In this document: piece after piece, positions 21,722 to 32,599 of the stretch | Position numbering within the stretch: the first letter of the stretch is position 1 | How the letters are laid out: every line of letters starts with the position of its first letter | Source: Enchytraeus crypticus | Taxonomy: Eukaryota; Annelida; Clitellata; Enchytraeida; Enchytraeidae | NCBI GenBank assembly: GCA_905160935.1 | Contig: CAJHZI010000517.1 | Span: 1,559,001-1,623,000 of the forward strand | DNA: 64,000 nt | Direction of reading: 5' to 3' | Program-made: the position numbers and the translations under genes | The notes under the pieces: model-generated | Database searches by the model: none | What the model saw: only the letters and a program-made list of their open reading frames with translations | What the model was told of the DNA's origin: nothing

Positions 21722-22150
21722 ATATATATATATATATATATATATAACTTATATTCCACCATTCAGGTAGCAAGACAAGAAACAAACTACAGCACAATCA
21801 TACAAATAAACACAAAAATAGCGCAGAAAAAAAAATCGAAGCAAGTATACACTCAATCAATCAACTAAAAATTAAAAACTAACAATTAATTAAATGATTT
21901 CCAGCGAATGTTCAAAGTAGTTTCGCAATAATGACTTCCAGTCAAGTCTCTCAACCTGGAAGTCCTTTGTCAAGATTCACTTAGTACTCTTGTTGACGCA
22001 GTATTTATTAATCAATGGCAACAACTCTCAATTGAAACAGTTAAAGTATTTACAACAAGTATATCTGAAAGACAAATAAGTGGGCCAAGAACCTCACCCT
22101 TATTTCAAAACTCGTGTAATTTTATTTGTCCAAACCTTTCAGTACTGTTT
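20724..22150. other. Intergenic, AT-rich, no gene seen
   Basis: A (TA)n run at 21663-21747 and a duplicated phrase 'gggtatatactctgtatac' at 21268 and 21573 are the only features recognised. Confidence 0.6.
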
Positions 22151-22154
22151 CATT

Positions 22155-22225
22155 TTTGACGTCCCTGATATTGCCTTATGGCGAGGTGCCGGACGTTAAA
22201 TTCTTATTGATTGATTGATTTTGAT
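22155..22225 (+). repeat. Repeat C tail
   Basis: TTTTTGACGTCCCTGATATT then GGTGCCGGACGTTAAATTC and a (TTGA)n tail. Confidence 0.7.
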
Positions 22226-22784
22226 GTGGTCTCAATAATGAATTTTTAAGATTCTTCTAAGACATCTTTGTTGAAAACAATTTAGTTTGTGTTGTAGTTT
22301 ACTAGTACTTTCCCAGGTTTCACACGCATACATCAAGACGGCAGCATTTCTTTAGTCCCACATCAATTCTATTACCCTTCCTTCTCCGCACCGAACTTTA
22401 AAATATTCATTTTTTGACGTCATCATTCTCTTCTTTAAAGCTAATATATTTACTAAAGCTAAAATAATTATCAATGGATTTAGTTTAGCATTATATCGTG
22501 TGGTTTTATATATGGTCAATTTAAAATTAATGGTTGGTCTCCTTTGACCAGTTTTAATGTGTAATTAAATATCAAGGGGAAAAGCATAATTCTCTTCTGA
22601 GAATAAATCTAAAATTCTCTACTTCCACATTCCATGCGCTTGTGTCGTGGCACAAAATAATCATCTCTGCCACCTCACTATCTCGCTCAGAATCACATCG
22701 ATGTGTAACAATACAATGAGCAAACCATCGATTAACTTGATGAAACTTATTCGATTGAATTTTAATACACCGGCTACACTGGTA

Positions 22785-22905
22785 AAGCCGGTAAAGCTAA
22801 AGTTAACGTCAGTTTCCTCTCTCGAAAGCGATGTCAGTTACGGGCGAGCCCAGGATTTTGAAACCCGCACATGCTGATCCGCGGTCGAATATCTTACACT
22901 GACGC
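22785..22905 (-). mobile_element. SINE-A copy (minus), truncated
   Basis: From AAAGCTAAAGTTAACGTCAG through the complement of the B box to CGGTCGAATATCTTAC; lacks the tRNA-like 5' end. Confidence 0.8.
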
Positions 22906-23171
22906 TCTAAAATAGAAAACAACTTAATCGCATTGGTCCCCCTTATGAATAAAACGTATTCCAAATTGTCATTTAAACTGCGTGAGAAATACAGAACTTG
23001 GCCACCAATACCATTGGTTACGCAGGCCAATGTAGGCCTGACAAATCGATAGATGTAGTTTATCAGTATTTACACGCCCAGTAGCTCCAGCCTGGATAAC
23101 TATAATAACTACTAGAGCACTACCCGAGTCGCAAGGACTTTTCTATTTTAGATTATTTTATTTACTTTTTA

Positions 23172-23335
23172 CAGTGGTTAAAGTGGGGGGAGGGACGCAG
23201 GGAATTACGTTCCCCTAGCTCTCAATCTTTTTGAGGTGCGTTTCCCTGCTAGGGTCCCATAAGCTGCATTTAACGTACATCCCTGATATCATACCTGGAT
23301 GAGGAAACGGACGTTAAGCCTTTATTTATTTTTAT
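23172..23335 (+). mobile_element. MITE remnant joined to Repeat C tail
   Basis: CAGTGGTTAAAGTGG at 23172 matches the 14.3 kb MITE end, with G-rich sequence after it. The right part is a Repeat C tail (CATCCCTGATATCATACC, then CGGACGTTAAGCC). Confidence 0.55.
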
Positions 23336-23746
23336 TAATTTACTTTACTTGCAGACAGATGCATAATTGCATATAGATAACAAAATCAGCAAGGTAGGGA
23401 ACTATTATGAGACACTACAGGTGGAGGAATTGTATTTGGTATCAGTTTATCTACGCAGCAAAGTAGTAACCTGAAAAAAGTTTTAAAAAACTAAAATCCA
23501 TCTGATCGAAAAGTTAATATTAATTATATTCTCAGTATGCCGCCTAACGGCAGGTTTTTGACGTAACTTCACGTATCTTCATTCTCTATTTTGCTTAGCC
23601 ATAATAAATAATTTTAATTTAGTATCCGATTTCTAATCTCGGTCTTCCTCGATTTCTTTGAATTCGTCGTCCTCGTACATTTCTTTAGAAAAAACTATTG
23701 TCGTAGAACTGAATCTAGTAACGATCGTTCATACGGACGATCATTT

Positions 23747-23882
23747 GGCTGGAGTCAGTGGCGAAGTCGGTAAGATACTCGATCGCGGATCAGTATGTGC
23801 GGAGTTCAAATCCTGGGCTCGCCCGTCACTGACATCGCTTTCGAGTGAGGAAACTGACGTTAACCTTAGCTTTAGCTTTTTT
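23747..23882 (+). mobile_element. SINE-A copy
   Basis: GGCTGGAGTCAGTGGCGAAG start, B-box region GTTCAAATCC, AGCTTTAGCTTTTT end. Near full length. Confidence 0.85.
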
Positions 23883-23889
23883 ACCATAC

Positions 23890-24600
23890 ACGTCGCAAAA
23901 CTTAATCTTGAAGATGTCATTACAATTATTATTTTTCTCTAAACCTACTACTCTTTAGTCTCTTTAATTTGTATTTAAGTATTTAGGATAGCTGCCATTA
24001 GCTTTATATGGAAAAGTGCCGCTGGTAATGCAAATGTCATTTGGTATATTAATTACCCTACAGTTTATTCCGTAACTCACTTAACTTGTGCCAATTCAGT
24101 AAAGGTGGCACGAAATGCTTTATCTTGAAGAGAAGCTTTGTGCTTCTGACATTGACGTTAAGCACACTACAACCCAGCTACTATTACTTTGCGTTAGTGA
24201 GTACACCATTTAACTGCTGCACTGACGCAGTTAAAGCTAGTTTAGAGGGATCTGTTAGATTCTGGATATCTCAGTTAATTTTACCGTACGTGAAAGTCCA
24301 CATACGCAACTAAGACGTTCTTGCAATCTGGATGCGAGAGAGACCAATTTCCCAAAATGCTCAGCATCCAAACTGACAAATAGCGTCGCTTTATTCTAGT
24401 TCCAAAAATAAATCCTGGTAAAGAAAGTGTTACAGCAATCTTTAGTATCACATTGTATCCTTGAATACAATCTTTCAGCTAATTTATATTGAACTAAGGA
24501 AAAAGTTGGTACTGCCAATAATTTTGCTTTAACCTAGCTTTAAGCTTTAAGCTTTTTTAGGTGAACTTATCTATACATATGAGACTAGATCAGTTTATCG
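23890..24600. other. Intergenic, no gene seen
   Basis: Unremarkable; an open frame at 24086-24313 shows no domain. Confidence 0.45.
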
Positions 24601-25180
24601 ATTAATTGAGTGGCTATTTGATTGATTGATTGATTTGTTGGTTCATTGATCGATATCACTGACTATATGATTGATTGATAAGCAATTTATCGAATGACTG
24701 ATTGACTTTCCTACTGTCTGACTACTGCATATCTTGAGTGATTGATTGATTGATGGTCATGTTGATTTATTAACTGATTGAATGACTGATTGCTGGATTG
24801 ATTGGTTTATTGGTTTAGTTAGTATTTGATTGAGAGACTGATAAATTGATTGATTAATTATCTAAATGGTTGGCTGATTGTTTCATTGATTCATATAGTA
24901 TTATTTATTAATTTAGTGGTTGATTAAATGAGAGATTGATTGACGGATAAATCGACTGATTATGTGATTGATTAACAAATTGATTGATTGATAGGGGTCT
25001 ATCATTATTTCATACATTTATTGATTAATTTTACATTTATCATAGATTCATGGATGAATCGATTAATTTACTTGATTGGTTAACGGATTGATTGATATGG
25101 CATAGTTCTATCAATTTTTTTCATTTATTAAAGATTTATTTGACTTTTTGCTTGACTAATTGATTGATTGATTGCATGGC
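24600..25180 (+). repeat. Degenerate (GATT)n field
   Basis: ATTGATTGATTG words in varied contexts up to the SINE-A copy upstream of the aquaporin start. Confidence 0.8.
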
Positions 25181-25211
25181 GACTGAGCACACCAACAAAG
25201 CTTGCTCAGTC

Positions 25212-25315
25212 GACGCGTATCAGTGTGTGCGGGGTTCAAATCCTGGGTTCGCCCGTCACTGGCATCGCTTTCGAGTGAGGAAACTGACGTTAACATTAGA
25301 TTTATCAGCTTTACA
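25212..25315 (+). mobile_element. SINE-A copy about 100 bases before the aquaporin start codon
   Basis: GTGCGGGGTTCAAATCCTGG, then GAGTGAGGAAACTGACGTTAAC. The 5' third is missing. It lies in the probable 5' UTR or promoter. Confidence 0.8.
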
Positions 25316-25419
25316 ATTGATTAATTGCTACAGATAACTGAATGATTGCTGCAGACAACTGATTGATTGATTGATCTATGGATTGATCTGTTGATAACTC
25401 GATAGCTGCACGTCTAGAG

Positions 25420-25566
25420 ATGGCGCCAGGTGTCCTATCAGACATCATTGCGAGTAGCGAGACATTTGATAGACCTTGGAGAGAGAGACTTAGAGACAGA
25501 CTTAGACTATCTAACAGAGTCATCATCGAGGGTCTGGCGGAGTTCATCGGTACCTTGGTCCTGCTG
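25420..25566 (+). CDS. Aquaporin exon 1
   Basis: ATG after CTAGAG (purine at -3, G at +4); donor GTAGGC, phase 0. Encodes a charged N-terminus (WRERLRDRLRLSNR) and the start of helix 1. Confidence 0.9.
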
Positions 25567-25602
25567 GTAGGCTTTCTTCTGATTTCTTCTTAGAAGCTGT
25601 CT

Positions 25603-25640
<38 letters not shown>

Positions 25641-25719
25641 CTCTCTCTCTCTCTCTCTTGCTCTCTCTCTCTCACTCTATCTATCTGTCGTTTCTCTCTC
25701 GCTCTCTCACTCTCACTCA

Positions 25720-25761
<42 letters not shown>

Positions 25762-26287
25762 TTTGACCCTAGGGAATATTTTTATGTTGTTGACTTATCT
25801 GGTCTTTGAAAACAGTCCACTTGTTACCGAGGCGAACACTCTAACCTCTACGCCATATGCCTTAAATTATTTACAACTCATTATTATGTGTTTCTACTAT
25901 CAAATCAATTAGCATATACACCGGTTTCAAATAAGACCCACGCATCTGATGTAATACTATGGGGCTGCGTACAATTGGATTCGCACTAGCTGTTGAGAGC
26001 GTTATTGATTGATTTTAAAGTTGCACATTTGTTCTGAACACCTTATGCTTGAGGACGTGACAGAGCATACAGTAACACTAAAAGATGTTGACGTTCAGAA
26101 GATGAAAACAACAAATTGTAGCTCAGTCCCGTTGTTACAGATTCAAGAGGTCCACAACCCCTAAACTTATAAATGCTGTCATTATTTGAATAGGCTTCAA
26201 TCACGCTTCCGAGCTGAGTTGATGATGATGATGATGATGATGATGTTGATAACAATGATGACGATGACGACGACGACGATGATGACG

Positions 26288-26319
<32 letters not shown>

Positions 26320-28461
26320 GATGATGATGAGATGATGAAAGGATGTTTATATACTGAGTGGTGTACACCGCCCAGTTTTCTAGTCATGAACGACGGTATC
26401 ACTCGAACTGTTCTTGCTATTGGCAGATATTTGGCTATGGCTGTGTGGCTCAGTTAGTTCTAAGCAGGGTGGGCACCCCCCTGATCACGGTGCCGGCCCT
26501 ACATTGGGGTTGGGCTATAGGCGTGGCCATGGGTGTATGGGTGTCTGCAGGGGTGAGCGGTGAGTCTAGCGCAGAGACACGATTAATCTGTCGCTCTTGC
26601 TTCCATTTTAATGTATCTATATTACTTTTATAACTATAAGTGTAACTATGTTTATAACTCTAAGTCTAACTGTAACTCTAACTATAACTATAACTATAAT
26701 TGTAACCATAACTACAAAAATAACTATAACTGCAATCATAACTATAATTAAAACTATAACTATAACTCTAAACATAACTATAAATATAACTGCAATTAAA
26801 ACTATAACTATAACAATAATTATACCTATAACTATAAACATAACTATAAGCTTTACTGTAACTATAATTATAACTGTAAATGTAACTAAACTATGACTAT
26901 GACAAAAGCCATTGCCATAACTATAACTATAACCAGTATAGATCAGTATGTGCGGGGTCCAAATCCTGGGCTCGCCCGTCACTGACATCACTTTCGTGTG
27001 AGGAAACTGACGTTAACACCATCTTTACCAGCTTTTTGTAACTATAACTAAGCTGTACAACAATAACTGCAGGTATTGCTATTAATTGTTATACCATAGT
27101 GAGCCGTAAACTGTCGTCATATTGACATATTAATTTTTTTGGAGAATTTTTCAAGGCTTCGCCAGAGGCGCCACGTGTTCGATTATTTTTACAGAATGAT
27201 TGACTGATTGATTAGCTAGTTTATTGATTAACTTATTTACTCCTTGCTACAGAGATTGCTACTTGCAAATTGGCTTCGTTGGTTTGCGTACATCCTTACA
27301 GTCACAACATTAATTAATATTTTAAAATATTGAATAAAAATCTTAAAATCAACTGGAAAAAATTTATTTCAGGATCAAGCCAGACCAAGGATTCGAACCT
27401 CTGTCAATCACTACTGAAGCGCTTACATCTAATCCATATGACTATATTGATTTATTGCGTGTAATAGATACGTTAAGCTATTAGCAATTACTGCATAAAT
27501 CAGTAATTTATAATAGCATAACCGAGAATTTAGAGGCTTATTATCCTGACTATTTGGACTTTATATCGTATAAAAGAAAATATTCCACTGAGAGTCAGGA
27601 CTCATTGGCCTGTATCAGGTATAAATTTTGGAATTATTTTAAAGAGTTATTGCCATAACTAATACTAATGATATATGAGAAAGGATTGCGTTTGGTACTT
27701 TAGTTATATATATTTACTTTTTTATTTTCTTTACGTTGATTTGTGTTATGTTTTATTTCTGTGGTACGTGTTTCTTACTGCCATTAATTTGGTGAATTAA
27801 AGATTGTAATAGATTTATTATTTCACTTCCAGGAGGTCACTTGAACCCTGCTGTGACACTGACAATGGCTGTGCTGGGTAGACTGCAGTGGCGCAAGGTT
27901 CCAGTCTACTGGCTCGCCCAGTATCTCGCGGGATTCGTCGCCGCTTTCGTCGTCTACATCGTTTATCTGGGTACAACCAAACACTATAGCCTCGTGTTGT
28001 TATATTGATAGTGAAAACTTTGGTTTGAACCACACTATTGTATGGGTGGAAACATGGACCTTCTGGGAGGAAGATATTAGGAAACTGGAGGCGCTGGAAA
28101 TGTGGATATGGAGAAGAATGGAAAGGATTAGCTTGACTCAAAGTTACAAATGCGGAAGTTCTGGAGATAGTTGGTATCAATAGACAATTGATAAATGTAT
28201 CAGGAAATTTAAATGTATACAGAAACACATTCTAAGGGGGCCTTCTAAAGTCCATTAAAAGGGGTCATAGAAAGTGGAATGGAAAGGAAAAGAGGCAGAG
28301 GCAGGCCGAGAATAGGTATGTTAGATGATTTAAAGACCCACGCATATGTGGACATGAAAAGGAAAGCGGACGAGAGAGAAGAGTGGAGGCGTTATATACC
28401 ATGGACCTGCCAGTAGCCAGTACACTGAGAGAGAGAGAGAAAGAGAAAGAGAGAGAGAGAA

Positions 28462-28496
<35 letters not shown>

Positions 28497-28523
28497 AAGA
28501 AAGAGAGAGAGAGAGAAAGAGAA

Positions 28524-28568
<45 letters not shown>

Positions 28569-31500
28569 AAGAGAAAGAGAGAGAGAGAAAGAGAGAGAGA
28601 GAGAAAGAAAGATAACCATTTCATCGCCCAACAAGATAACTTCGACGAAAGTGTCCAGGAGTCGAACCCCGTACATTATGACACGAGCCCCGTACTCTTA
28701 CCAGAGAGACAAACAAGAGATTTTTGGTTCCAAAGTCAATTCGAATATTTCGTACACTAAACTTTTGGTTTAAAGCTTTTTATCTAAAGTTTTACGTTAG
28801 TTTCTGGCCAGGCACTATATTTTAACCCTAAAAGTACTGGTCCTCAGTCAGATACCTGTAAATATGGATTACATCTATAAATCAAAAAGAATTTAACCGG
28901 TTCTTCGCCACAAGGCAACGTCAAACAATCAATAAGAATTTAACGTTCGGTTCCTCGGCAAAAGGCATGTCAGTGACGTCAATGGCTCAACCAAGTGGTT
29001 TCCTTATCGTAGATTAAGTCGGGAGGGAATTTAGGTTAATTGAAATTAATTTCATTAATAAAATTAATTGCAGATTTATTGAAATACAATTTAGCCTGCG
29101 TGTGACGACATTCCTCACTGCATGGAACAGCAGTGGGTGTAACCTCGATTTGCTGATTGGGTCGAATTTATTGTTCAATTTGATGACTTTGATTGATTGA
29201 ATAATTAGTTGATTGATGTACACTTAAGCCAAACAATTCTAGTTTAATCTATCTACAATTCTGGCTGGATCCAGTGGCGATATTGGTAATGTACTCGACC
29301 GCGGATCAGTATGTGCGTGGTTCAAATCCTGGGCTCTCCCGTCACTGACATCGCTTTCGAGTGAGGAAACTGACGTTAACATTAACTTTACCAGCTTTTT
29401 ACCAGAATACACTTTACATGTATATTAAATAATATATTTATAATAATTTATTCTATCTACAATTTATCACACACAGACGCTCTGAATGAGTTCGACGGAG
29501 GGGTGAGACAAGTGGTGGATCATCCAAATGCCACTGGAGGGATATGGGCCACCTACCCCCAGCCTTACGTCACAGTGCTCGGTGGTATCATAGATCAGGT
29601 TAGCCTATAGTTGATTGGAGCCAGTGGCGATGTCGGTAAACTATTCACAAGCGCATCAGTATGTGCGGGGTTTAAATCCTGAGCTCACCCGTCACTGACA
29701 TCGCCTTCGAGTGAGGAAACTGATGTTAACATCGGCTTTACCGCTTTTAACATTTTACGAAACTTAATTAATACCAATTTTTATCTATTTTTAGCTATTT
29801 CTCTATTTCATTTAGTAGTTGCGCTAATTGTAGAATAAATAATTTTTATATAGATTGCTTGATTGATTGTAACAGAGCGTAGTCGTTTGATTGTAACGTT
29901 TAGGATATGTTTCCTTAGGCCAATGACCTTGTGTACGCTGGTGGATCTGATAAATTATCAGATGAATTAATTGATTGATTGATATTATTGGACAGTTTGA
30001 TTTGATCGATTAATTAATTAATGTATTTAGAGGGTAGTAAATGATTGATTAACAACAGATTATTTGTTTTCTTGATTGAATTGATCAGTTTATTGATTGA
30101 TTCATTCATTAATCGGCTGACTGATTGATGAATTGATCAATTGATTGATCGACTCAATGATTGACTGACTGATTGAATAATTGATCAACGGAGTGATTAA
30201 CGAAATGATCGATCAATTTATTGATTGATTGTCTCAGACACTTGGCACAGCCCTGCCGATGCTCTGTGTCAATGATTGGTTGATTGATTGATTGATTGAC
30301 TGACTGATTGAGTGATTTATTTATTGACTGGCTCAGTCTGGCTAATTGAATGATTGATTGATTGTCTCAGATACTTGGCACGGCCCTGCTCGTGCTGTGT
30401 GTATGCGCTGTGACAGATCTCAACAACACTGCGCCCTCTGGAGGGCTCGCCCCACTCGCTATAGGCCTGGTGGTGCTGGGTATCGGGGTGTCTCTGGGGT
30501 TCAACTGTGGGTACCCCATCAACCCAGCCAGGGACCTCTCAGCCCGGCTCTTCACCGCAGTGGCTGGGTGGGGCACTCCAGTCTTCACGTGAGTAGCCGT
30601 TTTGAATCAGTATGTGCGGGGTTCAAATCCTGGGCTCGCCCGTCACTGACATCACTTTCGAGTGGGGGAAATTGAAGCTAACGATAGCTTTTAGATTTTT
30701 TCTCTATTTTGGAATTGCACCGTTTTTGGACCTTCTTTTGCTCACCGGCTTGGATTTGTCTCAATAGTGCTCGATGTTGTCATTGATGACAATAGACTTT
30801 AATTCCTATTATTATAATAAAGAATATCGATTGAGCCGGTAGCAAGTTGATAAGATGTCCTACTGAAGGTCGATTGATGCAGGATTCAAATCCAGTGCTC
30901 TCTCCCAGTTGCTGATATGCTGTTGAGATTGAAACGGACGCCAAACAATTGACAGTGGCTTCAGTCGAGATAAAACTTAAATCTAATTGCGCAGTAAAAC
31001 TACGCGATCACAATGGTGATTTGACACCTCTGTGGAAAGCTAAATGATTAGACTATAATTAAATCATCGACTTTGTGAAGGATTAACTTGCTGATCTAAG
31101 GAGTGCTCTTATGGAGCGAGAAGGCAGACTTTGAGTATGAATATGTACCTTGAACCTGCCACTTGGCAGTGCACTGAAGCAGATAAGAAGAATTAATTCA
31201 TATGATATCTAATAGTTAATTTATTAGATATTTATTAGAGCTTTCAATTAATAATATATAATAATAATAACCTCCGATAACTTCTATAGCGGTGTCATGA
31301 CCGGTGTCCGGTCTTCGAGACCGCTTTATAGGTTCCTGGAAGGTTATTATTAATCCTTTCCATGGTTAATCATATGTTTGCTATTGGTAGCGCCAATCGG
31401 CAGGAAGCACCGATACAAGATTAACCTTCCATGGGCCTTCAAGGGGATATCCATCATTACTTGACTGATCTTGACTGAATTGATTGATTGATTGATGCAT

Positions 31501-32592
31501 GAACACCACTGTAGAGCACGTAACTACTGGTGTTGGGTACCTGTGATCATTCCTCACTTCGGCGCTCTGCTGGGAGCTCTGTTCTATAAACTATTCATCG
31601 ACCTTCACCTTCCATACGTCATCAGTGACGTCACTATCACGCCATCACGTGATCACGGAGCGAGCAGGAGTGGTTCATATGCACCGTGTTAGTAAAAATA
31701 ATAGTGCTCGATGTTGTCATGGACGACAGTAGCGCGGTAGTTGTTGGCTTGTTGCTATGTTATGTCTAGACGATATATTGCTGAACTACTGTTAATAGTA
31801 AAAGAATAAGGAGTAAATCAATTATGAAATACGATAATTATTTAGTTATCGTTTTAACTCCTCGTGTTGTGTCCGTCCCCGTGTTGTGTCCGGTTTGTTG
31901 GAAGAAGCCCGACCGGATACTGCAAGTGTCGTAGTCGTAGAAGGCGACAAAGCACTAAGATCCAAACCAACGTCAGCACTGGCATTCCTTTGGTGAGCGC
32001 TTAGGCTCCAGAAATTGCTACAATATTTCCTAATCCCGACCATAGTTAAACAGGAAACAAGGAACGATGATGATGTTGATCAAAGTATTTATAGTATCCG
32101 AAGTAAAATGTTAGAAAACTCAGAACAAATAGTACAAGTATCTTTATGTTAGTCAAAATAAAGATACTGATAGAATTGCTTGAATGAATTTATTTATCTC
32201 ATTTCAAAGTCAATAGGCCTACTTCAGTTAATTTTTTAACATTTATATCGTTTTCTTACTTCTCCTCAGCACATTTCTTTTGCAGATTGGTCTGGGTGAA
32301 CTGATCTGTAGTGATGTGTGCTGTTGGGGACGTCCCTGACATCATAATTTAATGAGGAAACGGACGTTAAACCTTTATTATTATTATTTTTATTTGAACA
32401 GATATGGATGGAATAATCAACGCACATTTCAACGACTCTCAACAGGCTCCTGACGCAGCCCCGAGAAAGATTAAGAAAGACGGGGGAACAACAGAGGGGG
32501 GTGTGTACCCCGGGGAGTCTCTGAGTCTTGCACCTCTCAAAGAGCTTCCCCCCTTGGATCCGAGAAAAACTGAATACTCGCACCGTCTATAG
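25420..32592 (+). CDS. Aquaglyceroporin (aquaporin, GlpF/AQP3-like)
   Basis: Seven exons: 25420-25566, 26427-26559, 27833-27970, 29477-29598, 30371-30588, 31515-31687 and 32402-32592; junction phases 0, 1, 1, 0, 2, 1; 1122 bases, 373 residues. It is a six-helix channel for water and small solutes such as glycerol. Seen: AEFIGTLVLL in helix 1; GHLNPAVT with the first NPA at 98-100; ATYPQPYV in loop C; GYPINPARD with the second NPA at 231-233; Asp after NPAR, the aquaglyceroporin mark. Aligned by eye to GlpF, the ar/R filter is W78, G219, Y228, R234, which suggests glycerol permeability. A sequon NAT at 157 lies in loop C, where AQP3 is glycosylated. The 60-residue C-terminus after YAP comes from exon 7. 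If exon 6 is not spliced, it ends at TAG 31690-31692 and the protein is 311 residues. Introns carry SINE-A copies and microsatellites. Confidence 0.93.
25600..25760 (+). repeat. (CT)n microsatellite in aquaporin intron 1
   Basis: CTCTCT runs broken by TTGCTC and TCACTC. Confidence 0.95.
26218..26338 (+). repeat. (GAT)n microsatellite in aquaporin intron 1
   Basis: GATGATGACGACGATG variants over 120 bases, ending 85 bases before the exon 2 acceptor. Confidence 0.95.
26427..26559 (+). CDS. Aquaporin exon 2
   Basis: Acceptor TTGGCAG; donor GTGAGT, phase 1. Encodes IFGYGCVAQLVLSRVGTP and HWGWAIGVAMGVWVSAGVS, helices 1-2. Confidence 0.92.
26635..26935 (+). repeat. (TAACTA)n degenerate microsatellite in aquaporin intron 2
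   Basis: About 45 TAACTATAAC-type units. It runs into a SINE-A copy. Confidence 0.9.
26938..27036 (+). mobile_element. SINE-A copy, 5' truncated
   Basis: GATCAGTATGTGCGGGGTCC, then the family body and TTTACCAGCTTTTT end. Confidence 0.85.
27833..27970 (+). CDS. Aquaporin exon 3
   Basis: Acceptor CACTTCCAG; donor GTACAA, phase 1 on both sides. Encodes GHLNPAVTLTMAVLGRLQW and helix 3. Confidence 0.94.
28015..28430 (+). mobile_element. LINE 3' end fragment in aquaporin intron 3
   Basis: Plus-strand remains of a LINE ORF2 C-terminus with frameshifts: 'aagatattaggaaactgg', 'gaagaatggaaaggattag', then 'agacccacgcatatgtgg' and CCATGGACCTGCCAGTAG. Matches the 51.5-52.1 kb copy in order. Confidence 0.85.
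28428..28612 (+). repeat. (GA)n microsatellite as LINE tail
   Basis: GAGAGAGAAAGA variants that start immediately after the LINE 3' end. Confidence 0.95.
28905..28985 (-). repeat. Repeat C tail (minus)
   Basis: AATTTAACGTTCGGTTCCTC and TGTCAGTGACGTC, the complement of the tail at 22155. Confidence 0.55.
29266..29402 (+). mobile_element. SINE-A copy in aquaporin intron 3
   Basis: GGCTGGATCCAGTGGCGATA through GTTCAAATCCTGGGCTC to TTTACCAGCTTTTT; full length. Confidence 0.9.
29477..29598 (+). CDS. Aquaporin exon 4
   Basis: Acceptor CACACAG; donor GTTAGC, phase 0. Encodes loop C with NATGGIWATYPQP and GGIIDQ. Confidence 0.92.
29614..29752 (+). mobile_element. SINE-A copy 16 bases after the exon 4 donor
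   Basis: TTGGAGCCAGTGGCGATGTC to CGGCTTTACCGCTTTT; full length with a few substitutions. Confidence 0.9.
29940..30370 (+). repeat. (GATT)n field with a copy of the exon 5 start
   Basis: Degenerate ATTGATTG sequence. At 30221-30273 the acceptor and first 35 or so bases of exon 5 appear once as a diverged copy (GTCTCAGACACTTGGCACAG). Confidence 0.85.
30371..30588 (+). CDS. Aquaporin exon 5
   Basis: Acceptor TGTCTCAG; donor GTGAGT, phase 2. Encodes ILGTALLVLCVCAVTDL, helix 5 and GYPINPARDLSARLFTAVAG. Confidence 0.94.
30604..30702 (+). mobile_element. SINE-A copy 16 bases after the exon 5 donor
   Basis: GAATCAGTATGTGCGGGGTT to GATAGCTTTTAGATTTTTT; 5' truncated. Confidence 0.85.
30715..30810 (+). 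repeat. Repeat D copy
   Basis: 'ggaccttcttttgctcaccg' to 'agtgctcgatgttgtcattg'. Relatives at 31700, 43520, 48475 (minus), 49828 (minus) and 58255 (minus). Confidence 0.75.
31080..31190 (+). repeat. Repeat F fragment (opposite to the 54.6 kb copy)
   Basis: 'aaggagtgctcttatggagc' to 'ccacttggcagtgcactgaa' is the complement of the 54.6 kb repeat start. Confidence 0.65.
31515..31687 (+). CDS. Aquaporin exon 6
   Basis: Acceptor CACTGTAG, phase 2. Encodes NYWCWVPVIIPHFGALLGAL (helix 6). Donor GTTAGT after 31687 in phase 1; without it the frame ends at TAG 31690-31692. Confidence 0.88.
31700..31750 (+). repeat. Repeat D fragment
   Basis: AGTGCTCGATGTTGTCATGG then 'gacagtagcgcggtag'. Begins 13 bases after the exon 6 end. 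Confidence 0.7.
31840..32080 (-). repeat. Repeat E copy (minus)
   Basis: Complement of the 53 kb repeat: 'tggtgagcgcttaggctccag', 'taatcccgaccatagttaaac', ending ATGATGATG. Confidence 0.6.
32230..32395 (+). repeat. Repeat C copy directly before aquaporin exon 7
   Basis: Longer form as at 4905: 'ctcagcacatttctttt', 'gacgtccctgacatcataa', GGACGTTAAACC and a (TATT)n tail that becomes the pyrimidine tract of the exon 7 acceptor. Confidence 0.75.
32402..32592 (+). CDS. Aquaporin exon 7 (C-terminal tail)
   Basis: Acceptor TTTGAACAG; phase 1 joins TAT (Y) and MDGIINAHFNDSQQAPDAAP. Stop TAG at 32590-32592. The tail is hydrophilic and has no known motif; support is phase, position and length only. 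Confidence 0.65.
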
Positions 32593-32599
32593 TTACCAT

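Noticed and set aside
26043-26402. Serine-rich minus-strand frame
   Set aside because: Translation of a (GAT)n microsatellite.
28265-28760. Long open frames of alternating RE/ERK or SLSL residues
   Set aside because: Translations of the (GA)n/(CT)n LINE tail.
30358-30675. Alternative frame over aquaporin exon 5
   Set aside because: Shadow of the real exon, running on into SINE-A.
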